DNA of 64,000 nucleotides from Roseovarius salincola (GTDB taxonomy: Bacteria > Pseudomonadota > Alphaproteobacteria > Rhodobacterales > Rhodobacteraceae). The stretch is from positions 61,819 to 125,818 of the forward strand of contig NZ_JAPTNL010000011.1 in assembly GCF_026891095.1 (NCBI RefSeq). Direction: 5' to 3'. A model generated the notes under the pieces. The model was not told the origin of the DNA. It worked only from the letters and a program-made list of their open reading frames with translations, and ran no database searches. Position 1 is the first letter of the stretch, and every line of letters starts with the position of its first letter. This document shows, in pieces, positions 16,433 through 25,322 of the stretch. Position numbers and translations under genes: made by a program.

Positions 16433-17260
16433 TCAGCCCATTTTCTTCCCCGGCGGGTCGAACGGCAGGAACTCGACTGCGCTCTGTTTCACGGGGGCCG
16501 GGAAGAGTTTCATCAGGTTCAGGATCTCGGGCGGCATCCCCACCGTCACTTCCAACCCCAGATCATGTGCCTCCGCCGGGGTCAGCGCATAGTCATGGGT
16601 CCACGTCCCCGAGGCCAGCTTGCGCGCCAGCGCCTCGGCCTCATCGCGCTTCATGCGCGGCGTCATGATCTCCACCGCGCCCCGTGTCACCTGGTTGATC
16701 GCCTTGTCGCTCACATCCGCCAGCACAAGCGCCACATCCGACACATGCTCGATCGGCTTCGCATCCCGCGCCGCCACGATAGACGCCGCCGAAATCCCCA
16801 TGATCTGCGGGTCGATCGGCCCCAGCATCGAGAACTCGCCCATCACGATTTCATCCGCCGCAAGCGCGATGAGCGTGCCCCCCGACATCGCATAAATAGG
16901 AACAAAAACAGTGACTTTCGCGGGATGGGCCTCGACCGCGCGGGCGATCTGCATCGCCGCGATGACCAGCCCGCCGGGGGTGTGCAACACCAGGTCGATG
17001 GGTTTGTCGTCCGGCGTCGCCTTGATCGCCGAGATGATCGATTGCGCATCCTCGAGGTCGATCATCCGCGAGACATTGACCCCGAACAGACTGCGCTTTT
17101 CCTGCCGGTGAATCATGGTGATCACCCGGCTGCCCCGCTTGCGCTCGATGTTGCGGATCGCCTGTTCCCGCCGGAACCCGAACACCCGTCCGGTCAGTAT
17201 CGGTTGCAGGATCATCACTATGAAAACAATAAAGAAAAGGGTCGAAAGGTTGAATTCCAT
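16433..17260 (-). CDS. Membrane-anchored ClpP-fold serine protease (SDH/SppA-like)
   Basis: 275 residues from ATG 17260, preceded by GGAGAG. Residues 5-24 form a single membrane anchor, followed by a basic loop (RREQAIRNIERKRGSR). The ClpP/crotonase-like core contains HTPGGLVIAAMQIARAV (the oxyanion-hole segment) and PIYAMSGGTLIALAADEI, where S126 is the expected nucleophile; FSMLGPIDPQI follows. This matches the SDH family of Clp-fold proteases (serine dehydrogenase proteinase type), probably acting at the inner membrane on membrane or signal-peptide remnants. It stands alone with no obvious operon partner. Confidence 0.87.
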   Translation of the reverse strand: MEFNLSTLFFIVFIVMILQPILTGRVFGFRREQAIRNIERKRGSRVITMIHRQEKRSLFGVNVSRMIDLEDAQSIISAIKATPDDKPIDLVLHTPGGLVIAAMQIARAVEAHPAKVTVFVPIYAMSGGTLIALAADEIVMGEFSMLGPIDPQIMGISAASIVAARDAKPIEHVSDVALVLADVSDKAINQVTRGAVEIMTPRMKRDEAEALARKLASGTWTHDYALTPAEAHDLGLEVTVGMPPEILNLMKLFPAPVKQSAVEFLPFDPPGKKMG

Positions 17261-17432
17261 GGTCTCTCCGGATCGGATTTGCGCCGCGGGTCTCACAAAC
17301 TGTCGCAGCAATGGCGCGGGTTGTGAATTGAAAAAACCGTTGATCTGGGGCAAACATCTGGACGGGCACACGGGTCCGGACCATCAAGGCGGGAACAAAC
17401 CCGCACCGCACCCGGCAAAAGAGGCGTGTAAA

Positions 17433-17783
17433 ATGAAACAGGCGATTATTCTTGGTTTGGTGGCACTTCTGGCAGGCTGCGGCGGCGGCGGTGACCGCTC
17501 GCGCAGCAGTGGCGGTTTTGCAGGGGCGAAGCCTTTTGCCGCGGGGCCGATCAGCCAGGCCTGCATGGTCTCAGGCCGCTCCGCGCGCTCAAGCGCGCTT
17601 TGTGGCTGCATCCAGGCGGCGGCCAACCAGACCCTCAGCACATCACAACAACGCCGCGCCGTGGCCTTCTATACCGACCCCCACAGCGCCCAGGAAATCC
17701 GCCAGTCGGACCGCTCCTCGGACCGTAGCTTCTGGCAGGCCTACAGGGCTTATGGCGACCGCGCCGAAAGGCTGTGCCGCTAG
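17433..17783 (+). CDS. Small cysteine-rich lipoprotein, conserved in Rhodobacteraceae
   Basis: 116 residues from ATG 17433. A short signal peptide ends in the lipobox LLAGC (Cys16), so the protein is expected to be lipid-anchored. A glycine/serine linker is followed by a compact domain with three cysteines (SQACMVSG...SALCGCIQAAANQTL) and a conserved end (AFYTDPHSAQEIRQSD, FWQAYRAYGDRAERLC). Homologues in Rhodobacteraceae are, as I recall, often labelled arginine transporter, but nothing in the sequence supports transport. The role is unknown. Confidence 0.8.
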   Translation: MKQAIILGLVALLAGCGGGGDRSRSSGGFAGAKPFAAGPISQACMVSGRSARSSALCGCIQAAANQTLSTSQQRRAVAFYTDPHSAQEIRQSDRSSDRSFWQAYRAYGDRAERLCR

Positions 17784-17798
17784 GGAAATGCGCCCGGC

Positions 17799-18602
17799 TC
17801 AGGACTTGAGCCGGTAGCCCCGTGCGAACATCCGCCACGCAATGAACGCGACCGCCAGAACCGAGCCGACCCCGACCGCCAGCCCCAGCCACGGCGAGCT
17901 GTCCGACACCCCGATCATGCCATAGCGCACCCCGTCGATCATGTAGAAGATCGGGTTGAAATGCGTGATCTCATTCAGGACCGGAGGCAGCGCCTGAACC
18001 GAATAGAAGGTGCCCGACAGGAAGGCCAGCGGCGTCACGATGAAGTTGGTGATCGCGGCCATCTGGTCGAATTTATTGGCAAAAACCCCCGCCACCATGC
18101 CGATCGCCGACAACAGCGCGGCGCCCAGCAGGATGAAGGTCAGCATCCATACCGGATGCGCGGGCACGATCCCCAGCACCACCAGCAGCCCCAGGGCCAC
18201 GGCAAGCGCCACGATCAGGCCACGCCCGACTCCGCCTGCCATGTATCCCAGCACCATCTCGACGGGGCTGAGCGGCGGCATCAATGTGTCCACGATATTA
18301 CCCTGCACCTTCGAGATCACGATCGAGGACGAGGTATTGGCGAAGGCGTTCTGGATCACCGTCATCATCAGGATCCCCGGCGCGATGAAGGTGGTGAAAT
18401 CGACCCCCATCACATCGCCACGGCGCGGGCCGATCGCAATCGAGAAGATCAGCATGAACAGCCCCGCCGTGACCAGCGGCGCCAGTAGGGTCTGGGTCCA
18501 GACGGCCAGGAAACGCTGCACCTCGCGCGAGGCCAGAGTGTAGAGTCCCAGCCAGTTCACGTATCCGAAGCGACGTGTGCCCATATCGGTGATTTCGCTC
18601 AT
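17799..18602 (-). CDS. ABC-2 type transporter permease
   Basis: 267 residues with six membrane segments and the ABC-2 membrane-protein pattern: an amphipathic start (GLYTLASREVQRFLAVWTQT), PGILMMTVIQNAFANTSSS, the DTLMPPLSPVEMVLGYM coupling region, and LSGTFYSVQALPPVLNEITHFNPIFYMID near the end, as in YadH/NodJ-like exporters. The ATG follows GGAGGAACAGC. No ATP-binding subunit is next to it, so its partner ATPase must be encoded elsewhere. The substrate is unknown. Confidence 0.9.
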   Translation of the reverse strand: MSEITDMGTRRFGYVNWLGLYTLASREVQRFLAVWTQTLLAPLVTAGLFMLIFSIAIGPRRGDVMGVDFTTFIAPGILMMTVIQNAFANTSSSIVISKVQGNIVDTLMPPLSPVEMVLGYMAGGVGRGLIVALAVALGLLVVLGIVPAHPVWMLTFILLGAALLSAIGMVAGVFANKFDQMAAITNFIVTPLAFLSGTFYSVQALPPVLNEITHFNPIFYMIDGVRYGMIGVSDSSPWLGLAVGVGSVLAVAFIAWRMFARGYRLKS

Positions 18603-18634
18603 GCTGTTCCTCCGTTCGCGGGTGATTCGATGCC

Positions 18635-18662
18635 TTGTAACTTACCGGTGAGTGATTAGAAT
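18635..18662 (+). promoter_or_regulatory. Candidate sigma70 promoter of gcrA
   Basis: TTGTAA (18635-18640), 16-bp spacer, TAGAAT (18657-18662), pointing to gcrA at 18729 and giving a leader of about 60 nt. It lies in the 126-bp divergent region shared with the ABC-2 permease. Motif match only. Confidence 0.5.
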
Positions 18663-18728
18663 AGGGGCGACTACGGATAATGCAGGGCGGCGCGGGCAAC
18701 CGGCCGCCTTTTGAGATAGGAAACAACC

Positions 18729-19322
18729 ATGTCCTGGAGCGACGAACGCGTCGAACTGCTGAAGAAATTATGGGGCGAGGGCCAGTCCGCCAGCCAGATC
18801 GCCAAGGAACTTGGCGGCGTCACCCGCAACGCCGTGATCGGCAAGGTGCACAGGCTGGGCCTGTCGAACCGCAACGGCTCGGGTGCAAGCGGGACCGACA
18901 GCGCAGCAAAGGCCAAACCAGCGCCCAAGTCCGAACCCAAGGCCAAGCCCGCCAAGCCTGCAGCCAAACCCGCACCCAAGCCCGCGCCCGAAGCGAAAGA
19001 ACCCGCAAGCCCCGCGCCCGCGGCGCCCCCCGTTTCGCGCGCCAAGCAGATCATCCCGGCGGGGCAGCCCCTGCCGCCACAACCTTCGGCAAACGAGATC
19101 GACCCGGCCGCATTGGCCAAGGTCAGCGAGATCGAAAAGAAAGCCAAGCGGTTGACACTGATGGAATTGACCGAGCGCACCTGCAAATGGCCCGTCGGCG
19201 ACCCCGCGACCGAAGATTTCTGGTTCTGCGGTCTGCCGGTTCAGTCGGGCAAACCTTATTGCGAAGCCCATGTCGGCGTCGCCTTCCAGCCTATGAGCAG
19301 CCGGCGCGACCGCAAAAGATAA
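18729..19322 (+). CDS. gcrA: GcrA cell-cycle regulator
   Basis: 197 residues. The N-terminal hallmark SWSDERVELLKKLWGEGQSA, then SQIAKELGGVTRNAVIGKVHRLGLS, is the GcrA DNA-binding helix-turn-helix. A long Ala/Pro/Lys-rich linker (about residues 55-120) leads to the conserved C-terminal module (ERTCKWPVGDP, DFWFCGLPV, KPYCEAHVGVAFQP) that contacts sigma70 RNA polymerase domain 2. In alphaproteobacteria GcrA activates promoters with GAnTC sites methylated by CcrM. Its presence is strong evidence for the taxonomic placement. A good terminator follows. Confidence 0.96.
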   Translation: MSWSDERVELLKKLWGEGQSASQIAKELGGVTRNAVIGKVHRLGLSNRNGSGASGTDSAAKAKPAPKSEPKAKPAKPAAKPAPKPAPEAKEPASPAPAAPPVSRAKQIIPAGQPLPPQPSANEIDPAALAKVSEIEKKAKRLTLMELTERTCKWPVGDPATEDFWFCGLPVQSGKPYCEAHVGVAFQPMSSRRDRKR

Positions 19323-19352
19323 CTCCCGCGCTGCTGACAACGCTATGATCCC

Positions 19353-19392
19353 GGAAAGCGTGCCCTGCCCTGCAGAGCACGCTTTTCCTTTT
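19353..19392 (+). terminator. Rho-independent terminator after gcrA
   Basis: Stem AAAGCGTGC / GCACGCTTT (9 bp, extendable by GG/CC with a mismatch) with the 13-nt loop, followed by TTCCTTTT. The T-rich tail reaches the stop codon of the convergent asmA-like gene. The hairpin lies about 30 bp after the gcrA stop. Confidence 0.8.
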
Positions 19393-21421
19393 ATTCGAAC
19401 AGCTTGAACATTTCTTTCTTCAGCTCGTCCTCGACCTTGTCGCGGATCGCGTCCTCGGTCGACTGGCCCTCCTCAACGGAAAGCCCCAGTTCTTTCTCGA
19501 GCTTGCGGTCCAGTCTCCGTTTGGCCTTCGCCTTGAGCTCTTTCTTTTCTTCCTTGAAGTTGAGGTCGATCGCCGCTTCCAGATCGGGCTGGATGCGCGG
19601 GCTGGCCCATGGACCACGGATACGCACCGGAATCGCCAGGCCCTTTCGGTTCTCACCCTCCAGAAGGGCCGGCGTGAAGGTATAATCGATATCGCGCGCT
19701 CCAAGTCCGATGCGCCCCTCGCCACTGGCCTTGGCCAGCGGCAGGCTCATGGCCAGATCCTTGTTGAAGAGGTTGCCTTGTTTCATGGTGAAACTGGCGT
19801 TCAGGCTGTCAAAGACCGTCGTGCCGCCACTGACATCGCCCGAGCGCATGAGCCTGTCCAGGTCGATCCCCGAGATCACGCCCCGTCCTGTGCCAAGTGA
19901 CCCTTTCCCCTCGAGGCTGTTCATGATGGCATGTAGCGACTGACCTACGCCCAGGAAATCGACCTTGCCGTCGGCCTTGGCCGAAAACCGAGATATATCA
20001 ATGGCATCCGTCAGGAATGTTTCAAGATTGATGCCGTTAGCCTTCATGTTGCCACCCACCGAGAGGCCTGAACGGTTGTTCATGACGAACTCGCCCGTGA
20101 CCAGCCCGTCATAGGCGCGCAATTCACGCAGCTCGAACACGAGGCGCGCATTGGTTAGGGTCATAAGCACACGGGTCTTGCCAAGCGCCAGATCGCCCAT
20201 ATCGACGCTGTTGGCCACAAGCGCCACCTCGGCATCCGCCAGCCCAAGCGCACTGGCGTCGATCTTGGTCTTCGGCCAGCCATCGCTTGGCGCGTTGCCC
20301 CCACCAGAGCCGCCACCGCCCTTGCCGGATGCGCCCGAACCGCCGCCCCCGGCCCCTGCATCATCACCTGCTGCCAGCGCCGAAAGATCCAGCGCGCCGG
20401 CGTTCAGCTGCATGTTGAGCCGTGGCTTGTCGCCCCCGAGGAACACGTCAGCCGCGCCGCTCAACCGGTTGTCGTCAAGCGTCAGGGACGTTTCACGCAA
20501 CGAAAGGCGCATATCCTGCGAAACCGTAAGGTCCGTATCCAGCACGATGGCACGTCCCAGCCCGCGGGGAATATCGACACCCGATACTCCAAGCGCCGCC
20601 AGGAAACCGACCGTGTCGCCGATATCCGCGCGAAGCTTTCCACCCAGTTGCGGCTGTGTACTGGCGCGCCCGTCAAAGGACAGGCTGCCGCCCTTCGCCG
20701 CAAAATCCGCTTTGAGGCCAGACACACCGCCGTCGATGAAGGTGACCACCTGAGACAGTTGTCCCGAGACCCGGATGGTCTCGCTGGCATAGCGGGCGGA
20801 TGCCTCGAATGTCGCGGCCCCCTCGTAGTCCGGCCAGCGCAGGTCAAGGTCGATATCCGAAAGGGCCACATCGTCGCTGGTGCCATGATCCACATAGCGC
20901 AGATTCGCCTTGGAGATCAGTGCCCGGTCCAGCGTCAGCGCAAGCCGCTCGGAGCGCGCGGGCTCAGTGGCGCCGCTAGAGCCACCGCCAGCGCCGCTTC
21001 CATTGCCACCCGATTGCCCCGAAGGTGCGACACCCTCGACACCCAACTCCCAGTTGACGCGCCCATCCGAGGCGCGTTCCAGCAGGATCCTGGGGTTTAC
21101 CGCTTCCAGCCCGGTGATCCGGATCTCGCCGCCAAACAGCGCCGCAGGTTCCACCCCGATCTTGAGGCTTTCGGCCTCCAGCATCGGGCCGGACTTGGAC
21201 CATCCCGCATTGGCGACGATCACCTCGCCGGTGCTCACCCCCAGAACCGGATACAAGCTTATCTTGGTTTCGCCGCTCATGGTCACGTCGCGACCGGTGG
21301 CATTGCTGATCTGCTCGGCGGCGATCTTTGCGATCCTGTCGCCCGGCAACATCAACAGCGACACCACCACAACCACGACCAGAACGATCACAAGTCCTGT
21401 CAGGCGCACCAACCACCGCAT
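19391..21421 (-). CDS. AsmA-family outer-membrane assembly/lipid-transport protein
   Basis: 676 residues from ATG 21421; a longer reading from 21478 adds only non-family sequence. There is one N-terminal membrane anchor ([20 protein letters not shown], residues 1-20), then an AsmA N-terminal domain ([41 protein letters not shown]). The long beta-rich middle is interrupted by two low-complexity Gly/Ser stretches (about residues 145-160 and 355-380). The AsmA-like C-terminal domain ([20 protein letters not shown]) ends in a Lys/Glu-rich tail. AsmA-like proteins sit in the periplasm and are thought to carry phospholipids to the outer membrane. Confidence 0.9.
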   Translation of the reverse strand: MRWLVRLTGLVIVLVVVVVVSLLMLPGDRIAKIAAEQISNATGRDVTMSGETKISLYPVLGVSTGEVIVANAGWSKSGPMLEAESLKIGVEPAALFGGEIRITGLEAVNPRILLERASDGRVNWELGVEGVAPSGQSGGNGSGAGGGSSGATEPARSERLALTLDRALISKANLRYVDHGTSDDVALSDIDLDLRWPDYEGAATFEASARYASETIRVSGQLSQVVTFIDGGVSGLKADFAAKGGSLSFDGRASTQPQLGGKLRADIGDTVGFLAALGVSGVDIPRGLGRAIVLDTDLTVSQDMRLSLRETSLTLDDNRLSGAADVFLGGDKPRLNMQLNAGALDLSALAAGDDAGAGGGGSGASGKGGGGSGGGNAPSDGWPKTKIDASALGLADAEVALVANSVDMGDLALGKTRVLMTLTNARLVFELRELRAYDGLVTGEFVMNNRSGLSVGGNMKANGINLETFLTDAIDISRFSAKADGKVDFLGVGQSLHAIMNSLEGKGSLGTGRGVISGIDLDRLMRSGDVSGGTTVFDSLNASFTMKQGNLFNKDLAMSLPLAKASGEGRIGLGARDIDYTFTPALLEGENRKGLAIPVRIRGPWASPRIQPDLEAAIDLNFKEEKKELKAKAKRRLDRKLEKELGLSVEEGQSTEDAIRDKVEDELKKEMFKLFE

Positions 21422-21515
21422 CACGAAACCCCTGTCTTGCCTGCTTGGAAATGTAATGGGCGGTACAGCTGCGAACAACCGCTTTTCCCTTCCCGCGAGG
21501 CGTGCGCTGAACTAT

Positions 21516-22904
21516 ATGCCCGCCATGAGCACCAATCCCCCCGACCTGCGGCCCGACCTGGCCCGCGCCCGCATCAGCGAAACCAACCGTGCCGGCCAGC
21601 CGACCATAGGCATGGTCTCGCTGGGATGTCCCAAGGCGCTGGTCGACAGCGAACGAATCCTCACACGGCTGCGGGCCGAGGGCTATGGAATCTCGCCCGA
21701 CTATTCGGGGGCTGATGCGGTGATCGTGAATACCTGCGGTTTTCTTGATTCCGCCAAGGCCGAATCCCTCGAGGCGATCGGCGAAGCGTTGAATGAAAAC
21801 GGCAAGGTCATCGTGACCGGCTGTCTGGGCGCTGACCCGGCCTATATCACAGGGACTCATCCCAAGGTTCTGGCGGTGACCGGCCCTCATCAATACGAAC
21901 AGGTGCTCGACGCGGTGCATGCGGCGGTGCCGCCCGCACCCGACCCCTTTGTGGATTTGCTACCCGCAAGCGGCGTAAAACTGACCCCGCGCCATTACAG
22001 CTATCTCAAGATTTCCGAGGGCTGCAACCACAAGTGCCGGTTCTGCATCATCCCGGACATGCGCGGGCGACTGGCCAGCCGCCCGGCACATGCTGTGCTG
22101 CGCGAGGCCGAAAAGCTGGTCGAGAACGGTGTGCGCGAACTTCTGGTGATCAGTCAGGACACCAGCGCTTACGGCGTCGATATAAAGCACGCCGAGGCCA
22201 AGGGCCACCGCGCCCATATCACCGATCTTGCGCGCGATCTTGGCAGCCTGGGGGCCTGGGTGCGGCTGCACTATGTCTATCCCTACCCGCATGTGCGCCA
22301 GCTTGTGCCATTGATGGCCGAAGGGCTGATCCTGCCCTATCTGGACATCCCCTTTCAGCATGCCCATCCCGATACGCTCAAGCGCATGGCGCGCCCCGCG
22401 GCCGCCGCACGGACACTGGACGAGATCGAGGCCTGGCGGCGCGATTGCCCCGATATCACGCTGCGTTCCACCTTCATCGTCGGCTACCCCGGCGAAACCG
22501 AGGATGAGTTCCAGACCCTTCTGGACTGGCTTGACGAGGCACAGCTCGACCGGGTCGGCTGCTTCAAATACGAGAATGTCGCGGGCGCGCGTTCGAATGA
22601 CCTGCCCGACCATGTGGACGACCATCTCAAGCAGGACCGTTGGGAGCGCTTCATGCAAAAGGCGCAGGCGATTTCCGAGGCGAAGCTGGCCGCCAAGCTC
22701 GGCACCTCCCAGCAGGTCATCGTGGACGATATTGACGAGGACGGGATCGCCACCTGCCGGACCAAGGGCGATGCGCCCGAGATCGACGGCTGCCTGTTCA
22801 TCGACGAAAGCACCGAGCATCTGTCAGTGGGCGATATCGTGACCGTGGAGGTGGACGAGGCCGGGGAGTACGACCTCTGGGGGCGCCTTGTCGCGAAGGC
22901 TTGA
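21516..22904 (+). CDS. rimO: Ribosomal protein S12 (Asp89) methylthiotransferase RimO
   Basis: 462 residues from ATG 21516 (ATG 21525 is an alternative; the ribosome-binding site is weak). The N-terminal UPF0004 domain has the three [4Fe-4S] cysteines in [12 protein letters not shown] (C38), [11 protein letters not shown] and VTGCLGAD. The radical-SAM core has [11 protein letters not shown] (C170, C174, C177) and a C-terminal TRAM domain ends the protein. RimO adds a methylthio group to S12 at the ribosome decoding site. MiaB is excluded by the overall pattern ([12 protein letters not shown] and [13 protein letters not shown] are RimO-type). It is divergent from the asmA-like gene. Confidence 0.95.
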   Translation: MPAMSTNPPDLRPDLARARISETNRAGQPTIGMVSLGCPKALVDSERILTRLRAEGYGISPDYSGADAVIVNTCGFLDSAKAESLEAIGEALNENGKVIVTGCLGADPAYITGTHPKVLAVTGPHQYEQVLDAVHAAVPPAPDPFVDLLPASGVKLTPRHYSYLKISEGCNHKCRFCIIPDMRGRLASRPAHAVLREAEKLVENGVRELLVISQDTSAYGVDIKHAEAKGHRAHITDLARDLGSLGAWVRLHYVYPYPHVRQLVPLMAEGLILPYLDIPFQHAHPDTLKRMARPAAAARTLDEIEAWRRDCPDITLRSTFIVGYPGETEDEFQTLLDWLDEAQLDRVGCFKYENVAGARSNDLPDHVDDHLKQDRWERFMQKAQAISEAKLAAKLGTSQQVIVDDIDEDGIATCRTKGDAPEIDGCLFIDESTEHLSVGDIVTVEVDEAGEYDLWGRLVAKA

Positions 22905-22986
22905 GCGATGACGCAAGGTCAACGGGCATTTTCCGCGCCGGTCTGTTATCATTCTTTCGTTCACCTTTAAGTGTCACACCGGAGGC

Positions 22987-23637
22987 ATGACCGACTTGTC
23001 CTATCCTGAATACAGCCGCGCCGAGCGCATTGCGGACGGTGTGGTCCATGTGGTCGGCATTTGCGCGGCCGTCACCGGCGTTGCGATGCTGTTCGCGCTT
23101 TGGGCCTTTCAGATGGACGGGCCGACACTGGCCGCGACAATCCTTTATTGCGCGGCGCTGATCGTCATGCTGACCGCCTCGGCCGCCTATCACATGGCGG
23201 CCTACACGCCCGCGCGCCCTATCCTGCGGCGGCTGGACCACGCCGCGATCTACGTCAAGATCGCAGGAACCTTCACGCCACTTGGCGTCATTCTGGGCAG
23301 CGCATTCGGTTATGTGGTGCTGACCGTCGTCTGGGTCTGCGCCCTTTTCGGCGCGGCGACGAAACTGATGGCGGCGCGCGGCGAGATGACGACCGGCTGG
23401 CTGCCCTATGTGGCGCTTGGATGGGCGGGGCTTGCGCTGCTGGTGCCGCTTGCCGGGGTGCTGCCGGTGCTCAGCATCGCCATGATCGTCGCCGGCGGGT
23501 TGCTTTACACCGGCGGGGTCACGTTCTATTGCTGGGAAAGCCTGCGCTTTGCCAATGCGATCTGGCACCTGTTCATCGTCGTGGCCTCGAGCTGTTTTTT
23601 CATCGGCATCTGGACTGCGCTCATCCAGGTCACTTAG
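22987..23637 (+). CDS. PAQR-family membrane protein (hemolysin III / TrhA-like)
   Basis: 216 residues, seven membrane segments. The start follows CGGAGGC. The N-terminus has AERIADGVVHVVGICAAV and the first metal-site motif TASAAYHMAAYTPARP, then RRLDHAAIYVKIAGTFTPLG, typical of bacterial hemolysin III proteins. The last motif reads FANAIWHLFIVVASSCFF: the second His of the usual H-x3-H is kept but the first is Asn, so the zinc site may be incomplete. The family affects membrane energetics and fluidity. The gene stands alone. Confidence 0.88.
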   Translation: MTDLSYPEYSRAERIADGVVHVVGICAAVTGVAMLFALWAFQMDGPTLAATILYCAALIVMLTASAAYHMAAYTPARPILRRLDHAAIYVKIAGTFTPLGVILGSAFGYVVLTVVWVCALFGAATKLMAARGEMTTGWLPYVALGWAGLALLVPLAGVLPVLSIAMIVAGGLLYTGGVTFYCWESLRFANAIWHLFIVVASSCFFIGIWTALIQVT

Positions 23638-23722
23638 GGCACTGAGCCAGGTTTCGCACCGGGCCTTAACAGCCCTGGCGCGCACGGTTAGGCTGTTCCT
23701 TGCCAAAACGAGGAGGCCCGCC

Positions 23723-24034
23723 ATGATCCATGTGAGCACAACCTGCCCTGATCTCGACAGCGCGCGGATGCTGGCCTGCACCGCCTTGCAGGCCCGTCTT
23801 GCGGCATGCGCCAATATCACGCCGGGCATGCGCAGCCTGTTTCACTGGCGCGGCGCGATCGAGGAAAAAGAGGAAGTCGGCCTGACCCTCAAGACCCGCA
23901 TCGCACACCGTCAAAGTCTTATGGACCTGATCGAAGACGAGCACCCCTGCGACTTGCCCGTCATCACATGGGAAGAGATTGGCGCAGGGTCTGACGCGGA
24001 AGCCTGGGTATCGGAGGAAACCGGCGGCGACTGA
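23723..24034 (+). CDS. cutA: CutA1 divalent-cation tolerance protein
   Basis: 103 residues from ATG 23723, preceded by GAGGAGG. Typical CutA1 motifs are ARLAACANITPGMRSLFHWR, EEKEEVGLTLKTR and HPCDLPVITWEEIGAGSD. The proteins form very stable trimers with a ferredoxin-like fold. The role in metal tolerance is historical and still unclear. Confidence 0.93.
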   Translation: MIHVSTTCPDLDSARMLACTALQARLAACANITPGMRSLFHWRGAIEEKEEVGLTLKTRIAHRQSLMDLIEDEHPCDLPVITWEEIGAGSDAEAWVSEETGGD

Positions 24035-24061
24035 TCATCGCGCCGACCCGACGCGCCCCGC

Positions 24062-24340
24062 TTAATTCTCCATCCGATCGGCCAGTGCATTGAGCGCTTG
24101 GGCATTCCGGCAATGATCGGGCGCAGCACCCGAGGTCTCGGCTGGCGTGGCCAACCATGCCTCACAGATTTCGACATGCGGGCATTTGCGGCATCGGGTC
24201 ACCATTTCAGCATAATCCCGCGCAGTCAGATGCCCTTGCGTCATTGCCTCCGAAAGGTTCAGATTCATGGCCCGCGCGACCGATCGCGTCAGCCAGAAAT
24301 GCAATGTCGGATCCCCGAGATATCTCACTTGAGCATTCAT
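24062..24340 (-). CDS. DUF6455 protein, tandem copy 1 (last in operon)
   Basis: 92 residues from ATG 24340, which overlaps the stop of the preceding copy by 4 bp (ATGA). The small helical protein has the shared pattern: a hydrophobic-basic start (HFWLTRSVARAMNLNLSEAM), G-x-L, then MVTRCRKCPHVEICEAWL and a later HCRN. The cysteine spacing is C-x2-C-x5-C-x17-C-R-N, suggesting a metal or iron-sulfur site. The function of DUF6455 is unknown. Three paralogues lie head to tail here. Confidence 0.82.
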   Translation of the reverse strand: MNAQVRYLGDPTLHFWLTRSVARAMNLNLSEAMTQGHLTARDYAEMVTRCRKCPHVEICEAWLATPAETSGAAPDHCRNAQALNALADRMEN

Positions 24341-24609
24341 GAGAATTTTGCCTTCCGTTCGTCGCGCAACCATCTGAAATCCATCCGGTTCCGACAACCC
24401 GGCGGCGGCTCGCTGCCTGCTTCGCGGTTTCGCAGGCAATCTTCGCAGGCATCGACATTCCGGCAGGCGCGACAGGAGGCGACCATCGCCGCCCATGACC
24501 TGCTATCAAGCCGTCCATCGCGAAACGCCCTGACAAGATCAACGCCCGCCAGACGCGCCATGTCCAGAACCAGCCAATAATGCCGTCGCATATCGCCCAA
24601 GGGTGACAT
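24337..24609 (-). CDS. DUF6455 protein, tandem copy 2
   Basis: 90 residues from ATG 24609 (an internal ATG 18 bp on is possible). Same architecture as its neighbours: RRHYWLVLDMARLAGVDLVR, DGRLD, MVASCRACRNVDACEDCL, then GCRNRMDF. Cysteine pattern C-x2-C-x5-C-x16-C-R-N, with an extra Cys in EDCL. It starts 1 bp after the stop of copy 3 and overlaps copy 1, so the three form one transcription unit. The copies are clearly diverged in sequence, so this is not a recent duplication. Confidence 0.82.
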   Translation of the reverse strand: MSPLGDMRRHYWLVLDMARLAGVDLVRAFRDGRLDSRSWAAMVASCRACRNVDACEDCLRNREAGSEPPPGCRNRMDFRWLRDERKAKFS

Positions 24610-24610
24610 T

Positions 24611-24877
24611 TCAGGCCCGCTTTCCTGCTTTCAAACGCTCGAACATTTCCCGGTTCCGGCAAATCGGAGGCGGCGCATCAGCCCCGCCGGCGAATGCCTC
24701 CAACCATATTTCACAGGCACCAGAGCAACAGCAGCCCGTGCAGTTCAGCACCGCATCGCTGACGCCATTGAAATCCAACTGGCCTTCCATGACTTTCTCT
24801 TCGAGATCAATTCCGATGGTGCTGGCCATCCGGTCGACCAACGCCGCGTGGCGGCGGAATGTAGCGGTCTCTGGCAT
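24611..24877 (-). CDS. DUF6455 protein, tandem copy 3 (first in operon)
   Basis: 88 residues from ATG 24877, chosen because GGGAGG lies 6 bp upstream; the frame is open for another 57 codons but has no better start. Pattern: FRRHAALVDRMASTIGIDLE, EGQLD, LNCTGCCCSGACEIWLEAF, then ICRNREMFERL. The cysteine block has two additional cysteines inside the shared C-x2-C-x5-C, giving a very Cys-dense CTGCCCSGAC. It is the promoter-proximal gene of the three-gene unit. Function unknown. Confidence 0.82.
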   Translation of the reverse strand: MPETATFRRHAALVDRMASTIGIDLEEKVMEGQLDFNGVSDAVLNCTGCCCSGACEIWLEAFAGGADAPPPICRNREMFERLKAGKRA

Positions 24878-24962
24878 TGGGACCTCCCATATTGTCGGCG
24901 CATGTGAAAGCAGCGCCGACCAAAAGGCTATCGCACCTTCGCGGAAACGACCTTGACCTGAG

Positions 24963-25322
24963 TCAACCGCACGCGCGCGCCCCGAGATAGGCGCGCACGC
25001 AGTCCTGAACATGGCGAAACCGGTCGCCCCCAAGATGCTTTCCGCCATACCAGCGGGTCACGACGATCACGTGATCCATCAGGCCTTCGCGTTCCAGCAT
25101 GCGCAGGATCACCATCCCGGCCCCGGATTCGCCGTCATCATTCTTGAGGGGCGTGCCATCCGACAGAAGCGCCGCCCAACTGTTATGCGTTGCCTTGGCG
25201 AATTTCTTGTCACGCTTGAGAGTCTTCAGGAAAGCGTCAATCCCTGACTTGTCTTCGACGGGTCCGCCGGAAACAGCGTATTTCGACCCCCGGTCGCTGA
25301 TCACACCCGTCAGTTGCCGCAT
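24963..25322 (-). CDS. IMPACT/YigZ-type UPF0029 domain protein
   Basis: 119 residues from ATG 25322, whose A is shared with the TGA of the upstream gene (TGATG coupling); a TTG one codon earlier is less likely. The UPF0029 signature is present: KATHNSWA, KNDDGESGAGMVILRMLE and HVIVVTRWYGGKHLGGDRF. Only the N-terminal domain exists; the C-terminal ferredoxin-like domain of full-length YigZ is missing, as in many alphaproteobacteria. Likely an RNA- or ribosome-associated protein, role not established. Confidence 0.87.
   Translation of the reverse strand: MRQLTGVISDRGSKYAVSGGPVEDKSGIDAFLKTLKRDKKFAKATHNSWAALLSDGTPLKNDDGESGAGMVILRMLEREGLMDHVIVVTRWYGGKHLGGDRFRHVQDCVRAYLGARACG

Noticed and set aside
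20910..21515. N-terminal extension of the rimO frame by about 200 residues
   Set aside because: It overlaps the asmA-like gene in antisense and precedes the conserved RimO start; a start at 21516 gives the normal length.
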